Assembly: GCF_008365405.1 (NCBI RefSeq) | Contig: NZ_QOKV01000015.1 | Location: 1 to 64,000 of the forward strand | Origin: Azospirillum brasilense | Lineage (GTDB): Bacteria; Pseudomonadota; Alphaproteobacteria; Azospirillales; Azospirillaceae | Reading direction: 5' to 3' | Length of the DNA stretch: 64,000 nt | Shown: positions 41,003-49,348 of the stretch, in pieces | Layout of the letters: each line of letters opens with the position of its first letter | How positions within the stretch are numbered: position 1 is the first letter of the stretch | Made by a program: the position numbers and the translations under genes | Notes under the pieces: model-generated | Database searches by the model: none | What the model saw: only the letters and a program-made list of their open reading frames with translations | What the model was told of the DNA's origin: nothing

Positions 41003-41757
41003 TCGACGTCAAGAACATCACGAAGCGCTACAACGGCACCGTCGTCGTCGATGGGGTGTCCCTGTCCCTTCCCGCGGGCGGGGTGATCTCGCTGATCGGG
41101 GCGAACGGGGCGGGCAAATCGACCCTGCTGTCGATCATCAGCCGCCTGCTGCCGATGTCGTCGGGCACGGTCGAGATCGACGGGCTGGACGTGACCACCA
41201 CGCCGGGCGAGGTGCTGGCCCGCCGCCTGTCCATCCTGCGCCAGGACAACCAGATCATGTCGCGCCTGACGGTGGAGGACCTCGTCGCCTTCGGCCGCTA
41301 CCCGCACAGCAAGGGCCGCCTGACCGACGGGGACCGCAAGCACATCCGCAACGCGCTGCGCTATCTGGACCTGGAGCCGCTGGCCGGCCGCTTCCTGGAC
41401 GAGCTGTCGGGCGGCCAGCGCCAGCGCGCCTTCATCGCCATGGTGCTGTGCCAGGACACCGAATACATCCTGCTCGACGAGCCGCTGAACAACCTCGACG
41501 TCAAGCACGCCGTGGCGATGATGAAGCTGTTCCGCCGCACCGCCGACGAATTCGGCAAGACCATCGTGCTGGTGCTGCACGACATCAACTTCGCCTCCTG
41601 CTACTCCGACCGCATCGTCGCGATGCGCGACGGCCGGGTGGTGCACCAGGGTCCGCCGGAGGCCATCATCACGCCCGACGTCATCCGCGACGTCTACGGC
41701 GTCGAGGCCCAGGTGATGGAGAACGCCGGCCAGCGCATCGCGCTGTATTACCAGTAA
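40999..41757 (+). CDS. Iron-siderophore ABC transporter ATPase
   Basis: The 252-residue ATPase has Walker A LIGANGAGKSTLLS, signature LDELSGGQRQRAFIAM, Walker B YILLDEPLNNLD and switch LVLHDINFASCYSDR. It is closest to FatE/YclP/CeuD. ATG 40999 overlaps the upstream stop by four bases. It is the last gene of the importer operon, and a 140-bp palindromic repeat begins 13 bp after the stop. Confidence 0.92.
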   Translation: MIDVKNITKRYNGTVVVDGVSLSLPAGGVISLIGANGAGKSTLLSIISRLLPMSSGTVEIDGLDVTTTPGEVLARRLSILRQDNQIMSRLTVEDLVAFGRYPHSKGRLTDGDRKHIRNALRYLDLEPLAGRFLDELSGGQRQRAFIAMVLCQDTEYILLDEPLNNLDVKHAVAMMKLFRRTADEFGKTIVLVLHDINFASCYSDRIVAMRDGRVVHQGPPEAIITPDVIRDVYGVEAQVMENAGQRIALYYQ

Positions 41758-41769
41758 AGAGCACCAATT

Positions 41770-41910
41770 CCCCTCTCCCGCCCCGGGAGAGGGTGGCCCA
41801 AAGGGCCGGGTGAGGGTCGCACGAGGATCGAAGCACTGGCCCGTTGCCGGTACCCTCACCCTTCCCGCGCATTGCGCGGGCCCCTTTCCTCTCCCGGGAC
41901 GGGAGAGGGA
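41770..41910. repeat. 140-bp intergenic palindrome family, copy 2
   Basis: The plan is the same as at 37842-37981: CCCTCTCCCGCCCCGGGAGA at the left, GGGTGAGGGT facing ACCCTCACCC in the middle, and CTCTCCCGGGACGGGAGAGG at the right. It lies between the convergent ATPase and hydroxyacid oxidase genes and could terminate both. Confidence 0.85.
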
Positions 41911-41917
41911 AATCCGA

Positions 41918-43006
41918 TCAGCGATGCGTCGGGTCGAAGATCACCGAACGGTCAATGTCGGCCAGCCGCGCCCGTCCGCTCAGCGCCATGGCGACCTCCA
42001 GTTCGGTCTGCAGGATGGTCAGCATGTGGGCGACGCCCGCCATGCCGCCGACCGCCAGGGCGTGCAGCACCGGCTGGCCCACCAGCACCGCGTCGGCGCC
42101 CAGCGCGAGGGCCTTCAGGATGTCGGTGCCGCGCCGGATGCCGCCGTCCGCCAGGATGGGCAGGCGGCCCGCCGCGCGGGCGGCGACCAGCGGCAGCACC
42201 TCCGCCACCGCGGGCAGCGTGTCGAGCGTCCGCCCGCCATGGTTCGACACGATGATCCCCGCCGCCCCCGCCGCGACGGCGGGATCGACGTCGTCGGGGT
42301 TCATGATTCCCTTCAGCAGCACCGGAAGCCGCGTCTCGGCACACAGCCAACGCACCGTGTCCCAGGTGGCGGCGGCGTGCAGCATGCCCTGGAAGACCGG
42401 ACTGCCGGGGCGCGACGGGGTGAAAGGGTCCGGCGCCAGACCGGCCAGATTGACCGGGGCGATGCCGTCCGGCAAACGGAAGCCGGCGCGCTGCTCCATG
42501 TTGCGCAGGCCGCTGACCGGCGCGTCCACCGTCAGCACCAGCGCTCGGTAGCCCGCCGCCTCCGCCCGCCGCACCAGGGCCAGCGTGTCCTCGGGCCGCG
42601 GCTGGGTGTAGATCTGGAACCACAGCGGCCCGCCGGCCGCCGCCGCGACCTCCTCCAGCGTCACGCTGGACTGGGTGCTGACGGTCATCCAGGTGCCGGT
42701 GAGGCCCGCCGCCTGCGCGGTCGCCCGCTCCCCGTCGCGATGGACCAGCCGGTGGAAGGCCATCGGCGCGATCAGGATGGGATAGGGCATGGCCTGCCCG
42801 AACAGGCTCGTCGCCGCGCTGGCCCCCGACAGGTCGCGCAGCGCCCGCGGCATCAGGCGCATCCAGTCGTAGGCGTCGCGGTTGGCCTGCCGGGTGATGC
42901 CGTCCGCCCCGGTCCCCGCGATGTAGGCGCGGGTCGCCGCATCGACGCGGGCGGTGAAGTGGCGCTCGTAGTCGTAAAGCGAGACGGTGTCGGCGGGAAC
43001 GCTCAT
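41918..43006 (-). CDS. FMN-dependent alpha-hydroxyacid oxidase/dehydrogenase
   Basis: The 362-residue TIM-barrel enzyme of the lactate oxidase/glycolate oxidase family has PILIAPMAFHRLVHRDGE (FMN strand) and GPLWFQIYTQPRPEDTLALV. It also has LPVLLKGIMNPDDVDPAVAA (Lys) and the catalytic His in IIVSNHGGRTLDTL. ADGGIRRGTDILKALALGAD (phosphate binding) completes the site. It oxidises an L-2-hydroxyacid to the 2-oxo acid; the physiological acceptor is not visible. The start at 43006 is the family's usual position. It is separated from the Sel1-piuC operon by repeat copy 3. Confidence 0.88.
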   Translation of the reverse strand: MSVPADTVSLYDYERHFTARVDAATRAYIAGTGADGITRQANRDAYDWMRLMPRALRDLSGASAATSLFGQAMPYPILIAPMAFHRLVHRDGERATAQAAGLTGTWMTVSTQSSVTLEEVAAAAGGPLWFQIYTQPRPEDTLALVRRAEAAGYRALVLTVDAPVSGLRNMEQRAGFRLPDGIAPVNLAGLAPDPFTPSRPGSPVFQGMLHAAATWDTVRWLCAETRLPVLLKGIMNPDDVDPAVAAGAAGIIVSNHGGRTLDTLPAVAEVLPLVAARAAGRLPILADGGIRRGTDILKALALGADAVLVGQPVLHALAVGGMAGVAHMLTILQTELEVAMALSGRARLADIDRSVIFDPTHR

Positions 43007-43039
43007 CGCGGGAATCCTTCAAACGCACGTGCCGCCAAA

Positions 43040-43181
43040 CCCCTCTCCCGTCCCGGGAGAGGGTGCCCGCGAAGCGGGCGGGTGAGGGTAAAGCCGAGAA
43101 TCAAAGAACCAATCCTTGGCCGTACCCTCACCCTTCCCGCGCGTCGCGCAGGCCCCTTCCCTCTCCCGGGACGGGAGAGGG
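43040..43181. repeat. 140-bp intergenic palindrome family, copy 3
   Basis: The left hairpin is CCCTCTCCCGTCCCGGGAGA, the middle pairs GGGTGAGGGT with ACCCTCACCC, and the right hairpin is CTCTCCCGGGACGGGAGAGG. Unlike the other copies it extends into a gene: the last about 17 codons of the Sel1 protein lie inside it. Confidence 0.85.
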
Positions 43182-43847
43182 ACAGCCGCCCTCCGCCAAC
43201 TCGCCCGCCCGCCGCGCCAGGGCGCGCAGGCGCGGGTCGGGCTGGTCGGCCAGGGCGGCGGCCATGCCGCGGTAAAAGTCGGGGAAACCGGTTTCCAGCG
43301 CCCGCGCGAACCACGCCAGCGCCGCCTCCGTCCGCCCGTCCTGGAACAGCAGGCGGGCGTGGTTGAAGCGGCCCCAGCAGTCCCCGCCCTCGGCGGCGGC
43401 CTGGAAGAGCTGGCGGGCGCCCGCCCCGTCCTCGGCCACGGCGCGCCCGGCCTCGTGGAACAGGCCGAGCATGTTCAGCGCCTTCACGTTGCCCTGGCGG
43501 GCGGCGGCGGCGTAGAGGCGGTAGGCTTCGGCGTCGTCCGCCGGAACGCCCACGCCGCGGCAGTGCAGGTCGGCCAGATTGAACAGCGCCCAAGCATCGC
43601 CCAGCTCGGCGGCCCGGCGGTAATGGGCAGCGGCCTGGACGGGGTCGGCGGGCACGCCCCAGCCGTGCTCGTGGCAGCGGCCCAGCATGTTCACGGCGCG
43701 GGCGTCGCCGCTGCGCGCGGCGATGCGGAACCACTCCATCGCCTGCGCCCGCGCGGCACCGCCGCGGTCGAGGCATTGCTGCCCCAGGGCGAGCTGCACG
43801 TCGATGATGCCCGGCCCTTCCGTCGAACAGGAAGCGATGCCGGCCAT
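43128..43847 (-). CDS. Sel1/TPR-repeat protein of the piuC operon
   Basis: The 239-residue protein is built of Sel1-like repeats (AVNMLGRCHEHGWGVPADP, ALFNLADLHCRGVGVPADD, ALNMLGLFHEAGRAVAEDG). A Sel1 protein next to a piuC-type dioxygenase is also the arrangement in Pseudomonas (piuA-piuC-Sel1), so it probably supports iron uptake, with unknown mechanism. There is no signal peptide. ATG 43847 shares a base with the piuC stop, with GGAGG just upstream. The C-terminal end (CPSPVPGEGRGLRDAREG) is encoded by repeat copy 3 and is probably not part of the ancestral protein. Confidence 0.82.
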   Translation of the reverse strand: MAGIASCSTEGPGIIDVQLALGQQCLDRGGAARAQAMEWFRIAARSGDARAVNMLGRCHEHGWGVPADPVQAAAHYRRAAELGDAWALFNLADLHCRGVGVPADDAEAYRLYAAAARQGNVKALNMLGLFHEAGRAVAEDGAGARQLFQAAAEGGDCWGRFNHARLLFQDGRTEAALAWFARALETGFPDFYRGMAAALADQPDPRLRALARRAGELAEGGCPSPVPGEGRGLRDAREG

Positions 43848-44533
43848 CACACCTCCGCCCAGCGCCGCAGCAGGTTGTGGTAGTGGTTCACCAGAGCCAG
43901 AACGGACGGGTGCTGGTCGCCCAGCTCCCGGCGCAGGTCGATGATCGCGACGTCGAGGTCGTAGAGCATCGCCCGCAGCCCGTCGTCCTTGACCAGCGAC
44001 TGGGTGAAGAAGAAGGAGGCCCAGCGCGAGCCGCGCGTCACCGGGGTCACCCGGTGCAGGCTGCTGGACGGATAGACCACCGCGTGCCCCGCCGGCAGCT
44101 TCACGCCCTTGGTGCCGTAGGTGTCCTCGACGACCAGATCGCCGCCGTCATACTCGCCGGGGTCGCTGAGGAAGATCGTGGTGGAGACGTCAGCCCGCAT
44201 GCGCAGGCCGCCGGTGCCCGGAATGGCCCGGATGGCGTTGTCCACATGGTTGCCGTAGGTCATGTCCAGGTCGTAGCGGTTGAACATGGGCGGCAGGACG
44301 CGCAGCGGCAGGGCCGCCGAATTGAAGGCCGGGTTGCGGCCCAGCGCCTTCAGGATGACCACGCCCAACTCGCGGGCGGTGTCGCTCTCCTCCGGGATCT
44401 GCAGGTTGTTCTTGGCCAGCACCGCCTGGGAGCCCGCGGTGACGCGGCCATCGACCCAGGGCGACGCCTCCAGCACCGCGCGGCAGTGGGCGACCTCGTC
44501 GGCGGTCAGAACGTCGGGGATTTGCAGAAGCAC
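43847..44533 (-). CDS. piuC: PiuC/YbiX Fe(II)/2-oxoglutarate-type hydroxylase
   Basis: The 228-residue PKHD-type hydroxylase has the iron facial triad His-x-Asp (TYGNHVDNAIRAIPG) and distal His (YPSSSLHRVTPVTRG). An Arg follows for the oxo acid. The start is GTG 44533 (VLLQIPDVLTADEVAHCR), the family's normal N-terminus. An ATG 63 bp upstream would add residues absent from homologues as I know them. It overlaps the Sel1 gene and follows a TonB siderophore receptor, as in fiu-ybiX of E. coli and piuA-piuC of Pseudomonas. It probably modifies a ferric siderophore or assists iron release. Confidence 0.9.
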   Translation of the reverse strand: MLLQIPDVLTADEVAHCRAVLEASPWVDGRVTAGSQAVLAKNNLQIPEESDTARELGVVILKALGRNPAFNSAALPLRVLPPMFNRYDLDMTYGNHVDNAIRAIPGTGGLRMRADVSTTIFLSDPGEYDGGDLVVEDTYGTKGVKLPAGHAVVYPSSSLHRVTPVTRGSRWASFFFTQSLVKDDGLRAMLYDLDVAIIDLRRELGDQHPSVLALVNHYHNLLRRWAEV

Positions 44534-44614
44534 AGGGAGGAATCCTTTTGCAGAAGAAGAAGGCCGGACCGGCCCCCGGAGGATGGTCCGGGACACGGTC
44601 CGGCCTGGCCGGGA

Positions 44615-46918
44615 TCAGAAGGTGACGCCGGCGGTCAGCATGAAGGTGCGGCCCGAGGCCGGCACCGCGCGCGACGCGTTGAAGGCCGAGGCGTAGTTGC
44701 GGTGGTCGGTCAGGTTGTAGGCGTTGAGCGCCAGGGACAGGTTGTTGATCTCGTAGGACACCACGCTGTCCAGCGAGACCGTCTCCGGCACGCGGGCGGT
44801 GTTGGCGCTGTCGGCCCAATATTCCGAGGCGTACTGGATGCCGCCGCCGACCATGACCTTGCCGGGCACGACGCCGGGGGCGAACTCGTAGGTCGACCAC
44901 AGGCTGGCGTTGTTCTTCGGCACGTTCGGCGCCTCGTTGCCAACGACCGCCGCGTTGGTCCGCGACTCCTTGATCTCGCCGTCGAGGTAGGCGTAGCTGG
45001 CGTAGACGCTCCAGCCCTCGACCACCTTGCCGCTCACCCCGGCCTCGAAACCGCGGATGCGGGTGCCGAGACCGGCTTCGGAAAAGCCGTCGGTGACCGT
45101 GCCGGTGGCCGGATCGACGGAGTAGGTGTTGCTCTTCTCGATCTGGAACAGCGCGCCGTTCAGACCCAGCCGCCCGCCGAGGAAGTCGGCCTTGCCGCCG
45201 ATCTCGTAGAGGTCGGTCTTTTCCGGATCGAAGTCACGCCCGTTGCGCGGGGTTTCCGCCGTGCCGTTGGTGACCTGCGCCGCGATGTCCACGCCGATCG
45301 GCTTGTTGGAGCGCGCGTAGGAGACGTACAGCGACACGTCCTTGGTCGGCTCGTAGATCAGGCTGGCCGACGGGCTGAGCGTGCGGGTGCTCTCGTTGCC
45401 ACCGATCACCGCCGGGTCGGCGGACTTGAAGGTGGTGCGGAAGTAATCCCAGCGCAGGCCGCCCTGCACCGAAAGCTGGTCGAACAGCCACACGCGGTCG
45501 GTGACGAACAGGCCGGTGTTGGCGACGCTGGACTCGCGCACGCCGGTCGCCGGGTAGGTGATGAAGGCGTTGGCCGGATAGCTGTGGCTGGGATTGCGGA
45601 TGGTCTGGGTGTTGGTGCGGTTGACCCAGGTGCCGCCGCGCCGCTCGTCCTTCTGGTAGCTGAGGTCCAGGCCGCCGTTCACCTTGTGGTACAGGCCGAG
45701 GAAATTGCCCTCCGCCTTCACACCCGCAACGTTCTGGACGCCCCAGCCCTTCTGCTTGAAGGCCATGCCGCCACCGGCCCCATAGCCGATCACCGGGTTG
45801 CCGCCGTTCAGGAAGGCGGTGTTGGCCGCGGCGGTCAGCGCCGAGGGGGCCGTGGAAACGAAATCGCGCTCGTAATGGCTGTAGCGGCTGTCGTTGTAGA
45901 AGGACAGGGTCTTGCTGACTTCGTGGGCCAGGGTCGAGGTGACGATGTGGTTGTCGGTGTCGTCACGGTCCAGATTGCGGACGTAGGACGTGGACCGGTC
46001 GAGCCCGAACTCGGGCGCCGGTCGGACGATGCCGTCGCGGCCGCGGATCATGGGCTGGCCCATGTCCGGCGTCTTCTCGCCGTTCAAATAGGAATAGTTC
46101 AGGTGCCAGGTCGTCGGGGTGCCCAGCCCGACGCCGAGGTCGGCGGCGAAGCCCTTGCGCTTGGCCTCGACCTCGTCGCGGTCGGCGACGTCCTGGTCGT
46201 GGTACAGACCGTTGAAGCGCAGCGCCGTCGTCTCGTTGATCGGCTGGTTCACGTCCACCGTGGTGCGGTAGGTGGGGCCGGAACCGACCGACTGCTCGAC
46301 GTTGTAGCGCTTGTCCAGCCCGGCCTTCTTGGTGCCCTGGTTGATGACGCCGCCGGAGTTGCCGACACCGAAGCCGTTGCCCGACGGGCCCTTGAAGACC
46401 TGCACGGACTCGGTGTTGAAGACGTCGTGGGTGTAGACGCCGAAGTCCTTCAGGCCGTCGGTGTAGATGTCGCCGCGGGCGGTCAGGCCGCGGATGCGGA
46501 ACTGGTCGCCGTTCTGGCCGCCGTTACCCTCGCCGGTCGAGATGGTGATCCCGGGGACGTTGCGCAGGACCTGTTCCAGGGTCGTGGCGCGCTGCTGCTC
46601 GATGATCTCTTCCGGAACGACGTTGACGACGCGGGGCGTGTCCTTGACCGTGTCGGGCAGGCGGGAGATGCCGGTGGGCTTGGCGTTCACGTTGCCGGTG
46701 TCGGCCGGACGGTCGGCGCCGACCCGCACCGGGTCGAGAACGGTGGCGTCACCGGCCGCGGTGCCCGGCGCGGTCCCGGTCCCCGAACCGGCCCCGGCAC
46801 CGGCCGTCTGCGCCTCGGCCACCGTCGCCAGGGTGGAGAAGGACATCGCCAGCCCCGCCGTCGCGGCGGCACCGGCGATGATGGGTCGGAGGCGGTCGGG
46901 GACATTCGATTGCAACAT
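44615..46918 (-). CDS. TonB-dependent catecholate siderophore receptor (Fiu/PiuA-like)
   Basis: The 767-residue outer-membrane receptor starts at ATG 46918, with GGGAGAGCCTC upstream. It has a signal region (AGLAMSFSTLATVAEAQ), then a TonB-box-like stretch (TVLDPVRVGADRP) and a plug (TLEQVLRNVPGITISTGEGN, QFRIRGLTARGDIYTDGLKD, ESVQVFKGPSGNGFGVGNS). The 22-strand barrel ends SGRTFMLTAGVTF. Plug sequence and the piuC neighbour favour a Fiu/PiuA-type receptor for monomeric catechol siderophores. An Irr-like box (47008-47024) and a Fur-like box (47231-47249) lie upstream. Confidence 0.92.
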   Translation of the reverse strand: MLQSNVPDRLRPIIAGAAATAGLAMSFSTLATVAEAQTAGAGAGSGTGTAPGTAAGDATVLDPVRVGADRPADTGNVNAKPTGISRLPDTVKDTPRVVNVVPEEIIEQQRATTLEQVLRNVPGITISTGEGNGGQNGDQFRIRGLTARGDIYTDGLKDFGVYTHDVFNTESVQVFKGPSGNGFGVGNSGGVINQGTKKAGLDKRYNVEQSVGSGPTYRTTVDVNQPINETTALRFNGLYHDQDVADRDEVEAKRKGFAADLGVGLGTPTTWHLNYSYLNGEKTPDMGQPMIRGRDGIVRPAPEFGLDRSTSYVRNLDRDDTDNHIVTSTLAHEVSKTLSFYNDSRYSHYERDFVSTAPSALTAAANTAFLNGGNPVIGYGAGGGMAFKQKGWGVQNVAGVKAEGNFLGLYHKVNGGLDLSYQKDERRGGTWVNRTNTQTIRNPSHSYPANAFITYPATGVRESSVANTGLFVTDRVWLFDQLSVQGGLRWDYFRTTFKSADPAVIGGNESTRTLSPSASLIYEPTKDVSLYVSYARSNKPIGVDIAAQVTNGTAETPRNGRDFDPEKTDLYEIGGKADFLGGRLGLNGALFQIEKSNTYSVDPATGTVTDGFSEAGLGTRIRGFEAGVSGKVVEGWSVYASYAYLDGEIKESRTNAAVVGNEAPNVPKNNASLWSTYEFAPGVVPGKVMVGGGIQYASEYWADSANTARVPETVSLDSVVSYEINNLSLALNAYNLTDHRNYASAFNASRAVPASGRTFMLTAGVTF

Positions 46919-47007
46919 GAGGCTCTCCCGAAAAAACGTCGTGGCGGATGCGCCGATCAGCGGCGGGTATCTACCAAGCGGGGAGGCGCCCCCTTCAACG
47001 GCGATCA

Positions 47008-47024
47008 TTCAGAATAATTCTAAA
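47008..47024 (-). promoter_or_regulatory. Irr-type iron control element
   Basis: On the minus strand TTTAGAATTATTCTGAA matches the ICE consensus TTTAGAA-N3-TTCTAAA at 13 of 14 positions. It lies 90 bp before the receptor start. Irr acts on iron- and heme-dependent genes in alphaproteobacteria; a Fur-family protein could also use this site. Confidence 0.55.
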
Positions 47025-47230
47025 TTGCAAAATCACCCTTGTTCAGCCCCGTCGCATGCGGGGATATGTCGTTTGGCGGAGGCCCATGAGGGACCCTCCG
47101 GCAGCCCGCCCAGACGTGGGCCGACACCCGCTTTTCATATGTGCTACAACGATTTAAAATGTCTGTTCAGGCGTTTTCAGAGGATCGCGCGGGAGTGTGC
47201 GAAACCGGGCTGTTGCAAAGCAGCAACTCC

Positions 47231-47249
47231 GATAATAAGAATTATTCTC
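47231..47249. promoter_or_regulatory. Fur-type box between receptor and TrpD2-fusion gene
   Basis: GATAATAAGAATTATTCTC matches the 19-bp Fur consensus GATAATGATAATCATTATC at 15 positions. It sits about 310 bp upstream of the receptor start and just after the stop of the fusion gene. The rest of 46919-47288 holds no gene I can support. Confidence 0.55.
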
Positions 47250-47288
47250 AATATGGGGGAGCGCCGCGGCCCGAACGTCTTTTGTCCG

Positions 47289-48815
47289 TCAGGACGGAAT
47301 CCGGACCGCCATCGCGCCCTGCCCGAGACGGGCCTTCCAGAGCTGTTCGGCCAGCCGCAGGGCGTCGGCGAAGGCCGGCCCGGCGGCGCCGGGAAGGGCG
47401 AACAGGGCGAAGGCGGCGGTACCGACGATGATGCGCTCCGCCCGCGCGTCGCGCACCGCACCGGTCCACACCCCCTGCCAATATTCCAGGCTGGTGCCGC
47501 GCGGGCGCGGCGTCGGCGGCGGCTCCTCCATGCAGGCGGGCAGGAGGAGGTCCTCCGCCGCGCCGTTGACCAGCCGGTGGATGGAGGACGGGCGGAAGGG
47601 CGTGAACTGGGCGACGTCGCGCACGCTGCCCAGCACGGCCATGTGCTTCCAGCCCAGGATGCGGGCGGCGTCGCGGTGCAGTTCCCGGTAGGTCGGCTTG
47701 GCCGCGCCCAGCAGGGAGGTCTTGGTCTTGGCCGGCTTCAGCAGATGCACGGCCTCGAACACGGCGGAACGGGTCTGGGTCAGCCGGTGCAGGCCGATCA
47801 GCCGGTAGATCTGAGGGGACAGGGCGGCGAGCGGGGCGTAGGCGATCCGCTGCGCCGCCAGAGCCGCCGCGATCTCCCGCGCGTTGGTGCAGACCGGGAT
47901 GCCCACGGTGGGCGCGATGAACTCGTACCGGCCGGACGCCGCGCTGCAGCCCGTGCCGCCGTGCAGCAGCACCCGGTGGCCGGCCTGCGCGACCAGCCGG
48001 GCGGCGTGAAAGAACCAGGGCGGGTTGTGGTAGTTGGGCGAAGTGAAGCAGGGCCAGTCGATGTCCGCCTGGATCGTCCGGCCCAGCCCGGCGGCGACGT
48101 GCGCCCGCATCGCCCGCACCATCCCGGCCAGTTCCGGCGCGGTCGAGCCGCGCATCCGCATCATGCCGAGAAGCGCGCCGACCTGCACCGGATCGGCCTC
48201 ACCCGCCAGGATGATGGTCATCGCCTCCTCCGCCTCCTCGGCGGTCAGCGGGCGGCCATGGCCGCCCCCGGCGATGCCCAGCACGCCGATGTGGCGGGCC
48301 AGACGGTCCTGCGCAGGGGCATCCGGCCCGATCCCCTGCAGTTTCGCGTCGACCCGGGCCGGCGACGGTTGCCCCTCCAGCAGGCCGGCGGGCCGCACCT
48401 GGAGCGGCGGCGCCGCGATGCCGGTCGGCACGTTCCAGCGCGGATCGAAGGTTTCGTCGAGCGCCGGGCGTTCCGCCGCCGGCTCGAACAGAGCGTCGAT
48501 CCCGCGGGCCATCGCCTGGACGCGCGGGCGCAACGCTTCGGCGAACGGCGTGGGCACCAGGCCGCGGCCGGAGCGGATGAACAGGGGATCGCCGAACGCC
48601 TCGCGCATCTGCCCCAGGAGCCGGCTGAGCGCCGATGTCTGCAGACCGAGGTCGCGGGCGGCCAGCGTGACGTTCCGTTTCGACAGCAGCGCGTCCAGCG
48701 CGACGATCAGACGGCCACGGGACAGCCGATTTTCCTGGTCGCGGGGAACGGCCTTGCCCTGAGCAGACGCCTCCGGTTTCGGATGCGGCGTTCCGTCCTT
48801 CCTCTTGACCGTCAT
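47289..48815 (-). CDS. LysR-type HTH fused to a TrpD2/YbiB-like domain
   Basis: The 508-residue protein has an N-terminal LysR-type winged helix (RGRLIVALDALLSKRNVTLA, LGLQTSALSRLLGQMREAFG, DPLFIRSGRGLVPTPFAEAL). No LysR effector domain follows. From about residue 185 it has an anthranilate-phosphoribosyltransferase-like fold: EEAEEAMTIILAGEADPVQV, STAPELAGMVRAMRAHV, and AGHRVLLHGGTGCSAASG at the phosphoribosyl loop. The DWPCFTSPNYHNPPWFFHAA stretch is typical of YbiB (TrpD2), a DNA-binding relative without known anthranilate activity. A Fur-type box lies upstream. E. coli ybiB also lies near ybiX-fiu, matching the receptor/piuC neighbours here. Confidence 0.8.
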   Translation of the reverse strand: MTVKRKDGTPHPKPEASAQGKAVPRDQENRLSRGRLIVALDALLSKRNVTLAARDLGLQTSALSRLLGQMREAFGDPLFIRSGRGLVPTPFAEALRPRVQAMARGIDALFEPAAERPALDETFDPRWNVPTGIAAPPLQVRPAGLLEGQPSPARVDAKLQGIGPDAPAQDRLARHIGVLGIAGGGHGRPLTAEEAEEAMTIILAGEADPVQVGALLGMMRMRGSTAPELAGMVRAMRAHVAAGLGRTIQADIDWPCFTSPNYHNPPWFFHAARLVAQAGHRVLLHGGTGCSAASGRYEFIAPTVGIPVCTNAREIAAALAAQRIAYAPLAALSPQIYRLIGLHRLTQTRSAVFEAVHLLKPAKTKTSLLGAAKPTYRELHRDAARILGWKHMAVLGSVRDVAQFTPFRPSSIHRLVNGAAEDLLLPACMEEPPPTPRPRGTSLEYWQGVWTGAVRDARAERIIVGTAAFALFALPGAAGPAFADALRLAEQLWKARLGQGAMAVRIPS

Positions 48816-48866
48816 GTGAGTTCAGCCCGAATGCGGTTGCCTGGCCGGTTCACGGCTGCATACCAT

Positions 48867-48885
48867 GATAATGATACGCATTCGC
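48867..48885 (-). promoter_or_regulatory. Fur-type box before the TrpD2-fusion gene
   Basis: GATAATGATACGCATTCGC matches the Fur consensus GATAATGATAATCATTATC at 15 of 19 positions, with the half-site GCGAATGCG on the other strand. It is 52 bp upstream of the fusion gene start, in a short AT-rich patch. Confidence 0.65.
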
Positions 48886-48954
48886 ATACTAACGCAACAC
48901 GCACGGAGCGCCCGTCCCCTCCCACGACGGAAAGGGGCCGGCGGCTTCGGAAGC

Positions 48955-49326
48955 TCAGTCCTCGGACGCTGCGGGCTTGGGGGCCGCAGCCTGCTCCGCC
49001 TGAATCCGCTCGACGATACGGGTCAGCGCCGCCGCGTCGAACGGGCTGTCCATGTTCAGGTCCTGGGCGAATTTGCGGATCACGCCGATGGCGCGGCGCC
49101 GGGTCACGATGTCGACGTCGCCGGGCCGCGTCCGCTCGACCACCGGCCCCTTGTAATAGCTGCTGCCGACGCGCCACTGGCGCTGGCCGTCCGCCCGCCA
49201 TTTGGTGCCGTCGGACAGCACCATGCAGCGGTTGCCCTCGGTGAAGGCATCGACGGTGGCGATCCTCTCGGGGCCGGTCTGGCTGTTGTGGATCGTCACC
49301 TGATCCCCGACCCTGAACGCTGTCAT
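48955..49326 (-). CDS. Hypothetical small SH3/KOW-like protein
   Basis: The 123-residue protein begins MTAFRVGDQVTIHNSQTGPE. It continues with short strands (RIATVDAFTEGNRCMVLSDG, KWRADGQRQWRVGSSYYKG) like a small barrel, then a helical half (RRRAIGVIRKFAQDLNMDSP) and an Ala/Pro tail. No named family is recognised. It is followed upstream by another hypothetical on the same strand, 22 bp away, so the two may form an operon. Confidence 0.55.
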   Translation of the reverse strand: MTAFRVGDQVTIHNSQTGPERIATVDAFTEGNRCMVLSDGTKWRADGQRQWRVGSSYYKGPVVERTRPGDVDIVTRRRAIGVIRKFAQDLNMDSPFDAAALTRIVERIQAEQAAAPKPAASED

Positions 49327-49348
49327 TCCCTGATCATCCTCATCTCTG

